A DNA stretch of 64,000 nt from Paraflavitalea devenefica (GCF_011759375.1 NZ_JAARML010000002.1:930001-994000), one strand, 5' to 3'. Positions 8,901 through 18,778 are shown, counted from the first letter of the stretch. Numbers and translations: made by a program. Notes: generated by a model not told the origin, from the sequence alone.

Positions 8901-11900
8901 AGTCTGCCACCTGGACCGATCAACTGATCACCTTTACAATAAAGGGAGCAGGCACCAGCAACTACCTGCTCATCAGTTCCGATCCCGCATTCGGGACCAT
9001 CAGCCAGGAATTACAACTGGATGCCAATGGTGCGGTGAGCTTTAGCTCCTCCCTGCTGGCCAATGGTATTTATTTCACCGTAGGAGCAAAGATCAAAGGA
9101 CCTGCTAACGTAAATACAGGCGTAGCCTTGTGGCTGCGGGCCGATGATGGCAGCGCCAATGGTGCTGTATGGAACGATTTCAGTGGTAATGGCAATGGTG
9201 CAGCGCAACCTGCTGCTGCCAGTCAGGCTATTGTAGTGCCCGGCGGGGTTAACTTCAACCCGATGCTGAAATTCGACGGCAGCAATGACTTCCTCCGCAG
9301 CCCGAGTTTGTTTACCAGTACCGGCGTTAATAACGCACAGGTATATGCAGTAGCCATAACAGATAATGCGCAGAACCAGGACCTGTTCGGGGAATTGGTT
9401 TCCAATGGTCAGTATGTGCATGCGCATTTGCCATGGAGCGATGGCGTATTGTATTGGGATGCCCCTTATGGTTACCGGGCGCAAGGCGCCTGGGGCGGAA
9501 CGCTGGGAGCACCTTATTTATGGTCATTCCTCCGTTCGCCTTCAACGATGGGCGCTTTCCGCAACAGAACACAGGTGGCCGTGTACAATGCAGCGATGGG
9601 TAATATTGCAGGCGCTAATAGTCCGTTTAATGTCGGCAGCACTACCAGCACCGGCGTACAACCGTTCAATGGTAAGATTGCCGAATTAATCGTATACAAT
9701 AATTCAGCCGCTACCACCACTACACAACGTCAGCAGATAGAATCTTACCTGGCCATAAAATATGGTCTCACCATTCCGGTAGATTACCTCGCCAGTGATG
9801 GTACTACCAAATTCTGGGATGCTGCTGCTAATGCGGCTTACTCCCAACGCATCACCGGTATTGGCCGGGATACTACTTCAGCCTTATTGCAAAAACAGTC
9901 GCTGAGCGTAGATGCCGGTTACCTCACCATGGCGCTGGGCAGCACCATTGCCATCAGCAATGCGGCAAATGCCGGTACCATTGCCAATGACAAATCTTTC
10001 TTCGTCACAGGTGATAACGGCGGCGCAAAAGTATTTTCGGTATCGGTTACAGGTCTCACTGGTGTCAATGTTGCACTGGCAAGGACCTGGAAAGTGCAGA
10101 AGACAAACTGGGCCGACCAGGACATTACTTTCCGTACAGATACGACACTGGCCGCGCCGCAATTCATCATCATCAGTACCGATGCCAGCTTTGGTGCAGG
10201 CGACCTGGTATTGTCGCTCACCAACCGCACTGTGACCCTGAACACCAGTCAGCTCCCCAATGGCGCTTACTTTACTTTTGCTAACGCTTTAAAAGCGCCC
10301 GGAAATGTCATAGCCGGCATCGCTGCCTGGTGGCGGGCTGATTATGATGCTGCTGCTACCCTTTGGAGCGATTACAGCGGCAATGGTAAAACGCTTACAC
10401 AACTTAATGTGCCCCAGCAACCAGAACTGCTGCCGGTTAACATCAACTATCAACCTGCTTTAAAATTCGGGAACGTAGACGTTATGAACTCTGCCTCGTT
10501 GTTTGGTACTGCTTCTATCGATAACATTGCAGTATTTGCCGTAACTGCTGCTGATGGAGCAGGCTCCCAGAACCAAGGTAGCGGTCTTTTCGCTGAATAT
10601 GTAAGCAATAACGAACGTGTTGCTGCCTGGGCGCCGTATGGTAATGGCCATGTTTACTTTTATCCGCCTTTAGGTTGGGCCGTGAATACCACCGCACTCC
10701 CCACACAGCCGGTTGCTTATGCCAACCCACGGTACAACTTATATGGTTTCACCAAAACGCCTTCACAGCTCAATATCTATTTCAACAATACCAATGTGGG
10801 TACCACCAATGGTACATTCACCGGCATTACTGGTAATAACCAGCCTTTCTCTTTGGGCGTGTTCCATTTCGCTGATTACTTCAATGGCCGTATAGCAGAA
10901 TTTGTAGTGTACAACAATTCATCTGCCATGACGGCCACCGATCGCCAGAAAATACAATCTTACCTGGCATTGAAATACGGCCTTACCCTGAATCTTGCAG
11001 GAGTGCCCGGCTACCTGGCCAGTGATGGTTCCAATTATTTTGATGCTGCTGCCAATGCCGGTTACTTAAAGCACATCACCGGTATTGGCCGTGATAGCAT
11101 TACCGCCCTGAACCAAAAGCAGTCATTAAGTATAGATACAGGAGTAGTAACTATTGCTTTGGGCAATACTGTAACCGCCAGCAATGCAGCGAATACAGGC
11201 ATTATTACCAACGATAAATCTTTCTTTGTATTCGGTGATGATGGCGTCAGCACTGCTTTTGTAACACCAATCACTGGTTTCAGCGGCCTCACTAACCGGA
11301 TGACGAGGATCTTCAAAGTAGACAAGACGGCCAATTGGACCGATCAGAATATTACGCTCAAATTAAAGGGCGGCAACGCACAGACTTATTTACTGGTGAG
11401 CACGGATGCCGTGTTTAATGGAAGCGATACAAGATATGTGTTGAATGCCGATAGCACGGTTACCCTGAACACCAGCAACCTGGCCGATGGCGTTTACTTC
11501 ACCTTTGCTACAGATATTAAAGGCCCTAATGGCGTTAACAGGGGCATTAACTTCTGGCTGCGTGCCGATGATGGTAACACCAGCGGTGCTGCCTGGAAGG
11601 ATTATGCGGGACATGGTCACCAGGCTTTGCAAGGTGTAGTGGCGGGTCAGCCAGCCACCGATGCCAAAGCCATCAACTTCAACTATGGATTGAAGTTTGA
11701 CGGTACCGATGATTTCCTCGATATCAATACTACCCGGGTGCATCCGGATAGCTCTACCATATTTGTAGCCGCTTCCGGATCGGGATTCGCTACCGGCAGA
11801 GCACTGGTAACCAGCGGTGGCCTGGCAGCCGCCAATGGTGCGGAATTTAGAGTAGTGTCGCCGTCAATCACGCAGTTCCTGGAAGCCAATGGCTCTGCAA

Positions 11901-14900
11901 TAGAGGCTGTAAACGGATTAAGTACATATGTTGATAACAGGCCCTATATTTTTAGCGGCACACAATCCAACCTTGCCAACGGCGCTAAACTGTACCAGAA
12001 TTACAAGTTGGATAACCAGGGTTCCGTCACGCTTAGTCCTGCTACGGCCAACTTTGTTTCCATTGGGTCAAGGATCAACGCGGGCAGGGGGATATTCTGG
12101 ATGGGCAACATCAGTGAGGTGATCGTTTACAACCGGGTACTTACAGATGCAGAGCGCCAGTCGGTAGATTCTTACCTGGGCTTGAAATACGGTATTACAC
12201 TGAATAATGGCGCTACCAATTACCTTGCATCGGATAATACAACGTACTGGACCGCTGATGCTACTTATAAAGTTCGTATTACCGGTATTGGCCGTGATGA
12301 TAGTACAGCACTGAATACAAAACAATCACTGAGTGTAGATACCGGCTTTGTGACACTGGCATTGGGTACAGGTATTCCGATCACCAACGAAACCAACAGC
12401 AATACCATCACCAATGACCGCTCATTCCTGGTATTTGGTGATAATGGATTGTCTGCTTCCAACTTCACCGTAACCGTTGCCGGCAGCGCCAACAATGTCA
12501 CCCGCCGTATGGCCCGTGTATGGAAAGTACAAAAGACCAATTGGGCCGATCAGAACATTACGTTCAAAGTAAAGCCCATCGGTATTGACAATTACCTGCT
12601 CATCGGCAGCGATCCCACTTTTGCTACCTTCAGCCAGGAAATACCGGTAGCTGCAGATGGCACCATCACCTTCTCTTCAGCCCTGTTTACCGGCACTGAT
12701 ATCTATTACACTTTCGGCGGGCCATTGAAGTCGCCGGGTGGGGTACCAGGTCATGCCATGTGGGTACGTGCAGATATTGGTACTTCTTCTACTGTAAACA
12801 ATACAGCTATCGGCGAATGGAGTGATTTCAGCGCATTTGCAAATAATGCCAAACAGGCTACTGTTGCTAATCAGCCAACATTCCTGAACAACAATCTCTC
12901 CAATATTAACTTCAACCCCGTTGTCCGTTTCAATGGCAGCACCACTGGAATGACGGCCGCCTCCATCCTGAAAACGGGAACCTATAATGGCGCTGCTACT
13001 TTTGTGGTAAACAGCCAGGTGGCGCCCACCAACGCGCTTGTCTGGACAGAAAATACTGGTGTGGGCACGCAGTTTTCCCTGCATGCCACCTGGGGCGATA
13101 ATATTGTATACTGGGACCCGCCTTATACTTCCAACCGGTTAACCTACAATGCCGGCGATGTCAACAATCAATCCATTCTCTGGACTGCTACCAGCGATAT
13201 TTCATTGGCCGCCAACCGTCAGTCTATTTTCAAAAATGGGTTGAATGTGAACAATGGCAATAATACCAGCCAATATACCGGCAACAACGGCACATTCCAG
13301 CTTGGCTGGAACGCTGGTGCTTATAATTATAATGGCCGTATAGCAGAGGTCATTATCTATACCAATGCGCTGACTCCTGTTCAACAACAACAGGTGAATA
13401 CGTACATGGCGTTGAAATATGGTATTACGCTGAACAATGGTAATACTAATTATTTGGCCACTGACGGCACTACCACTGTGTGGGATGCTACTGCTAATGC
13501 AGCGTATAAAAATAACATTGCTGGTATCGGCCGTGATGATGAGGAAGCGCTGCAACAAAAACAAAGCCGCAGTATCAATACCGGTTTACAGGTAACCATT
13601 GGTTTGGGTAGTATTGATTCAACTAATATTGCCAACACCAATACTTTTGCCGCTGACAGAAGCTACCTGGTGTGGAGCGATGACGGTGCTGCAGTTACTT
13701 TCCGTACATCCACCGGCTTTGCTGATGCAGGCTACCGCATGGCCCGCATCTGGAAAGTACAGGAAACCGGTACAGTGGGCGATGTGCAGGTGGCGGTTCC
13801 GGCCAATGCATTGTCCAATCCTGCTAAATCTTATTTAGTAGTAAGTAACGATAACGTATTCGATGCTACGGATGAATACATCGCGTTAACACCGCTTGTT
13901 ATAAATGGTGTTAACCATCTCGTGGCCACAAAGGATTTCAACACCAACCAGTTCTTTACGTTTGCTACAGACCTGAAAATACCGGGTGGTGTAGCAGCTC
14001 CTGTACTGTGGGTGCGTGCTGATTTTGGTACTTCTTCTACAGTAGATGGTACAGCTATCAATGAGTGGGATGATTTTGGCGCGGATATCAACCATGCCAC
14101 ACAGGCTACAGTTGCCAACCAGCCGCTGTATAGAAACATAGCAGGCAACAATGTTAACTTCAACCCTGTTGTGAGTTTCAATGGCACCAGCAATTTCATG
14201 GACCTCAACATCAGCAAACTGCCAATGGGTACTACGGCCAGGACCCTGTTCGGAACAGGTACCCTGGTGAATCCAGCCACAGCGGGGGCTAAATATTTAA
14301 TAAGCTGGGGAAGTGCTGCTACCAGTCAGGGAATGGGGCTTGCTATGGGCGACCCACCCAATGGCAGGGGTTATTTTGTTGGGTATGCTAATGATGTATA
14401 TACTAACCCAACGTTCTGGCAGGCGAATATGGTCAATGAGATGACGGGTACCTGGGCTGGCAATGGCGGAGCAGCCAATTTGTACAGCAAAATGAGCGCT
14501 ATTGGCGCCGTGGGGGCAGGTAATAAAGCCTGGAATACTACAGGTACTGTTGCCAGGATTGGTACTGCGGCCTGGGGAGCAGAATACTGGAACGGATCAA
14601 TGGGTGATATAATCGTATATGATTATGAATTGAATGCTGGTCAACGGTTAAAAGTATCTTCCTACCTGGCACTCAAATATGGTTATGTCATAGATCAAAC
14701 CACGCCTAACAATTACCTCTCTACAGATAGTACAGTAATATGGAATGCAACAACCAACGTTGCTTATAAAAACAGCATCACCGGTATTGGTCGTGATGAC
14801 CTCGAAGGCCTGAACCAGAAACAGAGCCGTAACAGTGATACTACCCGCTTGCGGATAGCGATCGGGCTGGGTTCAGTAGCTGAAACCAATATTGGCAATA

Positions 14901-17263
14901 CGAACAGCTTTGCAGCAGATAGATCCTATCTCATCTGGGGTGATGATAATGCTGTTACGACCTTTAAAACAGTCATGACTGGTAATCCCAATGTCAATTA
15001 CCGCATGACCAGGTTATGGACCGTGCAGGAAACAGGCACCGTAGGACAGGTAGAAGTAGCATTCCCTTATGATGCTTTGCCTAACCCACGCCAGTCATAC
15101 CTGGTAGTGAGCAGCGATGCTACAATAGATAATGCTGATACTTATATACCATTATATGATATCACGATCAATGGCAAACGCCATTGGGCCGCTAAAACCG
15201 ACTTTACCACCGGTCAGTATTTCACTGTAGCTGCCTTCATCAAATCGCCGGGCGGGGTAGGAGCTACCAACCTGTGGGTGCGTGCAGATCATGGTATCCT
15301 GAATAATACGGATGGTACAGCCGTAGATGTATGGGTGGATTATGGCAATGAAGTAAACAATGCCAGCCAGGCGAACACTGCCATACAACCCGTATTTCAG
15401 AATAATGTTACTGATAATATCAACTATAATCCGGTAGTGAAGTTCAATGGCTCTACCCAGTTTATGAATCTTGATGTGACCAAGTTGCCGCTAGGTACAA
15501 CAGCGAGAACACTTATCGGTGTGGGACGTCTGAGCAATATTGCCGGCAATGGTTATATACTGGGCTATGGTACAGCCAGTACTAACCTGGGGGCTGGTAT
15601 AATCAGCCTTGGAGGTGCAGGTAGTATAATAGGATACGCTAATGATGTTACTACGGCTGCTGGTTTCTGGCAAGTGAATGTGCCGAACGAACTGTTTGGC
15701 ACCTGGGCCGGTGCGGGAGGACAGGCAAACCTGTATAGTAAAATGACTACAGTAGCCACTCCTGCCAGCAAACCCTGGAATACTGGTACTGCTGCAGGTG
15801 CACGCATTGGTAACAGCCCCTGGGGGGCAGAATACTGGAGTGGTCCCATCAGTGAAGTGATCGCCTTCGACAGGGCATTGAACAATACCGAACGTCAACG
15901 GGTAAGTACTTACCTCGCTATCAGGAATGGTTATACCATCGACCAGACAACGCCTTATAGCAATTACCTGAACACCAATAGTACAGTGATCTGGGATGCT
16001 ACAGCCAATGCAGTGTATAAGAATAACATTGCCGGTATTGGCCGGGATGATATAGAAGGACTTGACCAGCGACAGTCAAAGAGCATTAACAGTGGCGCGA
16101 TCCTCGCTGTTGGTTTAGGTACGCTGGCAACGGATAACCTGGCCAATCCCCATGCTTTTGCCAATGATACCGCTTATTTCCTGTGGGGCAGCAATGCAAC
16201 AGCACTCACTACCAGCAATACAGATATCCCTGCCTTGTTCAGCCAGCGCCTCACCCAGGAGTGGAAAGTAAGCAGCAGCAACTTTAATAACCAGCTCGCT
16301 CCGGTGTTCCTGGAGTTTAACCTGGCGGGTGTTACGCATAATGGCACCACTGCGGCAGACTTCAACCTGCTGATTGATACAGATGGTGATGGCAATTTCA
16401 CCACCGGTACCGTATCACAAATTCCTGCTACAGATTATACCGGTGGTAAGGTCACCTTTAATGGGGTAACTGCCCTGGCAAACGGCACTGTATTCACCCT
16501 GGCCATCGGCCAGCAGTCGCTGCGGTTAATGGCGAAAGTTATTCTGCAGGGCGCCTGGAACGGAACGGCTATGAGGACCGACCTCAAAACAGCAGGGGTG
16601 ATACCGGCTACCGATCCTTACGGACAAAATACCACGCCTGCCGTAAGCCCGAATGCGGCAGCCGCAGCGGTGGTAGACTGGGTGCTGGTGGAATTGCGCG
16701 ACAGCACCAACCCATCTACTGTGGTAGCATCGAGGGCTGCATTGGTATTGAGCAACGGCAATATTGTAGATACCGGTTACTTACAACCCCTGGCCTTTAC
16801 CAACATAGGGGCAGCCAATTATAAAGTAGCCATACGTCACCGTAATCATTTGGGTGCTATGTCGCTGAATGTAGTTGACTTTAGTACCGGTGTGGGTACG
16901 GTCGATTTCACGCTGGCTGGTACGGCTACCTATGGCAACAATGCCCGCAAAGACCTGGGCAGTGGGGTGATGGGCCTGTGGGCGGGTAACGTGGATGGCG
17001 ATCAGGCCATACGCCATTCGGCCAAGCCTTCCGATGCATCGGGTGTGATCAGCGCCGTACTTACCCATTCGGGCAATACATCGGCTGATCCTGGCTATAC
17101 CGGCTTTATCAATGCCTATAGTCCTTTTGATGTGAACCTGGATGGAAGGGTGTACTATACGGCGGCGCCTTCGGACCGTGCTATCATTGTAACCAATGTG
17201 ACCACGCATCCGGCCAATGTATTCGGGCTGGCATCGTACGTGATCATGCAACAATTACCATAA
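5963..17263 (+). CDS. Giant modular surface protein: beta-helix, seven LamG/'GIGRDD' modules, dockerin-like C-terminus
   Basis: 3766 aa from the chosen start, which gives a signal peptide (MRTKRPSFLA, hydrophobic core LLPLIVGLLISSGAVA). The frame is open upstream to 5858. Residues ~36-650 are right-handed beta-helix repeats rich in TNxxxDG turns, beginning with the SGPGSFRQAI motif seen at the start of such proteins. Seven ~400-aa modules follow. Each has a LamG/concanavalin-like part opening with a WxRAD motif (near residues 673, 1055, 1455, 1863, 2265, 2681, 3103). Each then has a domain with LASDGTT-like and ITGIGRDD motifs (near 899, 1298, 1706, 2107, 2520, 2940, 3357), which I assign to the DUF8202 type from memory. 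Residues ~3523-3766 are a conserved-looking C-terminal region with two D-rich loops (NVDGDQ, DVNLDGRV), ending QLP. No T9SS sorting domain is visible. Probable adhesin; the ligand is unknown. Confidence 0.88.
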   Translation: MRTKRPSFLAKTTCPSARFLLPLIVGLLISSGAVATSFPVTNTYDSGPGSFRQAIVDVNAAGAGPHSIEFNVYGQITILSSLPAITQSDVTIDGQNKITINSNGSDPICNPFNIRANNVIVRNFKLTNNGDIDIIIAANTTGVVIDGISASSTTGNWLNALIYVEGASTNLTLRNIRSTDLQPCGSTYFGRGILIVGGLQTNLIIDSVTLNTQGNTRGCEGIVFRDAAINGLTLTNTSISGFQNGIVLDNTGGPVETANNVLLRNVTLDSLITGVSVGFYSDFVNTNIQIKNTVIDLNTLGADDDGDYPIRFDNTTNGVTIDTVRLHESDVYFIWFNGAASNVTINHSVMENTIPGLYGGGQFIRFESTVNNVNISNTVLNGDKPANADDADYGIVFIGATTDITLDHLTLNEFDVDGIHILAANTNFQLTNSTFTNNYDGIEFYNNVPRSNVDIINSSFRGAAGGRSGIVVGAANAVSDIDLVGDTVTGHVNNGIWYYGGQAVTDASITGCVVHDNGGAGIVIDQPDKVLITQNAIYDNTGLGIDLTNAGNCGYEGANRPVLVSSTPLGGGQYELVINLPAIVPSGYTVDIYANDPATSAASGQYFVTSLTGLNSGNNTRTVTYNTGPGATGVGFWTATLRIPANNCGTSEFSDKLSIGIKAPACITNGIVAWYRADMGVNGINWGDISGNANHTTVVGDPDTSTGSVNFNPAFYYDGNDAHRVPAGAGVTTAYTMMGLGRLEGTQNGRVFTSSTGNKLFGWWANGENGYHNEAWLKNTTPITSYTKLYSLKRANSGSGPYEFKGNGMLLSSGASSNGSVWTLDIGGAFNNEYTKVFVPEVFIYNRDLTPAEIQRLESYMALKYGITLNNGTTDYIASDGTTIMWSASTNSAYGKHITGIGKDDCTLLHQKQSVSADTGLVTIALGNTVAVSNAANTNAVTTDKTFLVFGDNGAAVAYATAVTGATATQRMARVFKVQKSATWTDQLITFTIKGAGTSNYLLISSDPAFGTISQELQLDANGAVSFSSSLLANGIYFTVGAKIKGPANVNTGVALWLRADDGSANGAVWNDFSGNGNGAAQPAAASQAIVVPGGVNFNPMLKFDGSNDFLRSPSLFTSTGVNNAQVYAVAITDNAQNQDLFGELVSNGQYVHAHLPWSDGVLYWDAPYGYRAQGAWGGTLGAPYLWSFLRSPSTMGAFRNRTQVAVYNAAMGNIAGANSPFNVGSTTSTGVQPFNGKIAELIVYNNSAATTTTQRQQIESYLAIKYGLTIPVDYLASDGTTKFWDAAANAAYSQRITGIGRDTTSALLQKQSLSVDAGYLTMALGSTIAISNAANAGTIANDKSFFVTGDNGGAKVFSVSVTGLTGVNVALARTWKVQKTNWADQDITFRTDTTLAAPQFIIISTDASFGAGDLVLSLTNRTVTLNTSQLPNGAYFTFANALKAPGNVIAGIAAWWRADYDAAATLWSDYSGNGKTLTQLNVPQQPELLPVNINYQPALKFGNVDVMNSASLFGTASIDNIAVFAVTAADGAGSQNQGSGLFAEYVSNNERVAAWAPYGNGHVYFYPPLGWAVNTTALPTQPVAYANPRYNLYGFTKTPSQLNIYFNNTNVGTTNGTFTGITGNNQPFSLGVFHFADYFNGRIAEFVVYNNSSAMTATDRQKIQSYLALKYGLTLNLAGVPGYLASDGSNYFDAAANAGYLKHITGIGRDSITALNQKQSLSIDTGVVTIALGNTVTASNAANTGIITNDKSFFVFGDDGVSTAFVTPITGFSGLTNRMTRIFKVDKTANWTDQNITLKLKGGNAQTYLLVSTDAVFNGSDTRYVLNADSTVTLNTSNLADGVYFTFATDIKGPNGVNRGINFWLRADDGNTSGAAWKDYAGHGHQALQGVVAGQPATDAKAINFNYGLKFDGTDDFLDINTTRVHPDSSTIFVAASGSGFATGRALVTSGGLAAANGAEFRVVSPSITQFLEANGSAIEAVNGLSTYVDNRPYIFSGTQSNLANGAKLYQNYKLDNQGSVTLSPATANFVSIGSRINAGRGIFWMGNISEVIVYNRVLTDAERQSVDSYLGLKYGITLNNGATNYLASDNTTYWTADATYKVRITGIGRDDSTALNTKQSLSVDTGFVTLALGTGIPITNETNSNTITNDRSFLVFGDNGLSASNFTVTVAGSANNVTRRMARVWKVQKTNWADQNITFKVKPIGIDNYLLIGSDPTFATFSQEIPVAADGTITFSSALFTGTDIYYTFGGPLKSPGGVPGHAMWVRADIGTSSTVNNTAIGEWSDFSAFANNAKQATVANQPTFLNNNLSNINFNPVVRFNGSTTGMTAASILKTGTYNGAATFVVNSQVAPTNALVWTENTGVGTQFSLHATWGDNIVYWDPPYTSNRLTYNAGDVNNQSILWTATSDISLAANRQSIFKNGLNVNNGNNTSQYTGNNGTFQLGWNAGAYNYNGRIAEVIIYTNALTPVQQQQVNTYMALKYGITLNNGNTNYLATDGTTTVWDATANAAYKNNIAGIGRDDEEALQQKQSRSINTGLQVTIGLGSIDSTNIANTNTFAADRSYLVWSDDGAAVTFRTSTGFADAGYRMARIWKVQETGTVGDVQVAVPANALSNPAKSYLVVSNDNVFDATDEYIALTPLVINGVNHLVATKDFNTNQFFTFATDLKIPGGVAAPVLWVRADFGTSSTVDGTAINEWDDFGADINHATQATVANQPLYRNIAGNNVNFNPVVSFNGTSNFMDLNISKLPMGTTARTLFGTGTLVNPATAGAKYLISWGSAATSQGMGLAMGDPPNGRGYFVGYANDVYTNPTFWQANMVNEMTGTWAGNGGAANLYSKMSAIGAVGAGNKAWNTTGTVARIGTAAWGAEYWNGSMGDIIVYDYELNAGQRLKVSSYLALKYGYVIDQTTPNNYLSTDSTVIWNATTNVAYKNSITGIGRDDLEGLNQKQSRNSDTTRLRIAIGLGSVAETNIGNTNSFAADRSYLIWGDDNAVTTFKTVMTGNPNVNYRMTRLWTVQETGTVGQVEVAFPYDALPNPRQSYLVVSSDATIDNADTYIPLYDITINGKRHWAAKTDFTTGQYFTVAAFIKSPGGVGATNLWVRADHGILNNTDGTAVDVWVDYGNEVNNASQANTAIQPVFQNNVTDNINYNPVVKFNGSTQFMNLDVTKLPLGTTARTLIGVGRLSNIAGNGYILGYGTASTNLGAGIISLGGAGSIIGYANDVTTAAGFWQVNVPNELFGTWAGAGGQANLYSKMTTVATPASKPWNTGTAAGARIGNSPWGAEYWSGPISEVIAFDRALNNTERQRVSTYLAIRNGYTIDQTTPYSNYLNTNSTVIWDATANAVYKNNIAGIGRDDIEGLDQRQSKSINSGAILAVGLGTLATDNLANPHAFANDTAYFLWGSNATALTTSNTDIPALFSQRLTQEWKVSSSNFNNQLAPVFLEFNLAGVTHNGTTAADFNLLIDTDGDGNFTTGTVSQIPATDYTGGKVTFNGVTALANGTVFTLAIGQQSLRLMAKVILQGAWNGTAMRTDLKTAGVIPATDPYGQNTTPAVSPNAAAAAVVDWVLVELRDSTNPSTVVASRAALVLSNGNIVDTGYLQPLAFTNIGAANYKVAIRHRNHLGAMSLNVVDFSTGVGTVDFTLAGTATYGNNARKDLGSGVMGLWAGNVDGDQAIRHSAKPSDASGVISAVLTHSGNTSADPGYTGFINAYSPFDVNLDGRVYYTAAPSDRAIIVTNVTTHPANVFGLASYVIMQQLP

Positions 17264-17290
17264 GCAGTGGCTTACCATAAAAAGATAACC

Positions 17291-18481
17291 ATGAAAAGAG
17301 TTTTAAGAGACATACTGATCATTGTTTTCCTGTTATCGGTCTCCTTATTGCTGCAGGCGCAGCGACTGGATGTGACAGTTACGAATGTGGGGGGCAATAA
17401 AATACAGTTTATGGGTACGGCTACGGGAGCCGGTTTTGCCACCGCGCCTAATAATGCCTGGGGGGATATGAACCTGACCTGGCGCATACCCAAGGCCGCG
17501 GCCCTGCCGGCGCCTCCTACGCCACCACCGGCGCCGCCCACACCGCCTGCTGCCACACCAGAGGTAACATTGGAGAGTACGGCATTTACCGGCACGGCGC
17601 CGGAAGATGTTTTTACCGGCGGCACGGACCTGGCCATCTTTGACCTTACCACTTTCGGTGGCATCGATGATGGTTACTGGTACTTCCAGGTAACCGGTAC
17701 GGCCAATACCGTGCAGAACATTCCTAGCGGAGGAACAGTGCTCGTGTATGAATTCAAAGTACCGTCGTCCTGGTCCTGCCCCAATTGTGTGGAGGTATTG
17801 ACTACCGATATACCCGAGCTCATGACGCTGGCCGGCATCAGCACTACCTCTTTCATACACAATGGCGGACTCAATGTAGACGTGCTGAACCTGGTAACCA
17901 ATATGGCGCCCCTGCCGGTGGCCTGGCTATATGTGAAAGCGGAACCGAAAGACAATAAGTGGATTGAAGTAAAATGGGCTACGGCGACCGAACAGAACAA
18001 TGCAGGTTTTGCAGTGGAAAGAAGTGATGACGGCGGCCGTACCTGGCAGGCTATAGCATCGGTGCCCGGCAATGGTAATGCCAGTACGCCTTCTTATTAC
18101 TCCATTCGCGATGAGCAAGTGACAGCCGGCGTTAAATACTACTACCGCATCAAACAAACAGACTTTGACGGACGGATACGGCATTCGGCCATTGCCACTG
18201 CCCTATTAACAGGTGAGCAATACTTTACCGTAGTGGTAAAACCCAACCCGGTAAGAGATCAGTTGAACTTAGAATTGCAGTCGGCCAAAAAACAAACGGC
18301 CCAGGTAGTGATCACCGACATGGCCGGTAAACTGTACCGGGTAGAAAGAGGTATCAACATGCAAGCTGTAACAACGCGGTTTAGTTGTAATGTGGCAGGA
18401 TATCCGTCGGGCATGTACATCGCCAAAGTCATTGCGGAAGATGGTTCTGTGCAGGCGGTCAAATTCATGATCAGCAGATAG
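17291..18481 (+). CDS. T9SS-sorted exported protein, partner of the giant protein
   Basis: 396 aa, starting 27 bp after the giant gene and almost certainly co-transcribed. I chose the ATG at 17291 because it opens directly into a signal peptide (MKRVLRDILIIVFLLSVSLL...QAQ). The N-terminal domain (~25-205) is beta-rich with a Pro/Ala linker (PAPPTPPPAPPTPPAA) and one CPNC pair; I do not recognise the family. A segment typical of proteins preceding T9SS tails follows (IEVKWATATEQNNAGFAVER). The last ~80 residues are a T9SS type A sorting domain (VKPNPVRDQLNLEL ... YPSGMYIAKV). It should cross the outer membrane and be anchored at the cell surface. Its position suggests a structural or anchoring role for the giant protein; that is inference. 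Confidence 0.85.
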   Translation: MKRVLRDILIIVFLLSVSLLLQAQRLDVTVTNVGGNKIQFMGTATGAGFATAPNNAWGDMNLTWRIPKAAALPAPPTPPPAPPTPPAATPEVTLESTAFTGTAPEDVFTGGTDLAIFDLTTFGGIDDGYWYFQVTGTANTVQNIPSGGTVLVYEFKVPSSWSCPNCVEVLTTDIPELMTLAGISTTSFIHNGGLNVDVLNLVTNMAPLPVAWLYVKAEPKDNKWIEVKWATATEQNNAGFAVERSDDGGRTWQAIASVPGNGNASTPSYYSIRDEQVTAGVKYYYRIKQTDFDGRIRHSAIATALLTGEQYFTVVVKPNPVRDQLNLELQSAKKQTAQVVITDMAGKLYRVERGINMQAVTTRFSCNVAGYPSGMYIAKVIAEDGSVQAVKFMISR

Positions 18482-18606
18482 ATCGTGCTGATGGCGGAGG
18501 GAGACGCAGGTGCAATTGGGGGATACCTGGTCTCCCGGCCTCAGCTTAAAATAGGTAGTTATTCCTACAGGTACAGTGAATAATGCCAGGTTTTCTTGTA
18601 AAGGTT

Positions 18607-18661
18607 ACATTTCTCTTTCCGGTTCCCCACTGAAGGTGGTGGGGGCCGGAAGAGAAAATGT
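18607..18661. repeat. Long near-perfect inverted repeat
   Basis: The left arm (18607-18630, ACATTTCTCTTTCCGG then TTCCCCAC) pairs with the right arm (18639-18661, GTGGGGGCCGG then AAGAGAAAATGT). The stem is ~22 bp with a few wobbles and bulges and an 8-nt loop. It lies between the stop codon at 18481 and the terminator at 18707. It may protect the 3' end of the mRNA or be a REP-like element. Confidence 0.55.
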
Positions 18662-18706
18662 GTTTAACATGGACAGTAGTATCGCAGCAAGCAATAGACA
18701 GATGAT

Positions 18707-18738
18707 AGCGGCCTCTTTCCAGGGGCCGCTTTTATTTA
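18707..18738 (+). terminator. Rho-independent terminator of the giant-protein operon
   Basis: The stem AGCGGCCTC/GGGGCCGCT (18707-18715 with 18722-18730) has 9 pairs including one wobble and a 6-nt loop, followed by TTTTATTT. It is the only good plus-strand terminator after the 5963-18481 gene pair. Confidence 0.8.
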
Positions 18739-18778
18739 GGGGGATTGCTGAGGTTGGGGGTGGACGTATATGGCCTTA

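Noticed and set aside
7970..16530. Tandem DNA repeat capable of frequent recombination
   Set aside because: The modules repeat at the protein level, but the DNA has diverged with no long identical stretches seen between modules.
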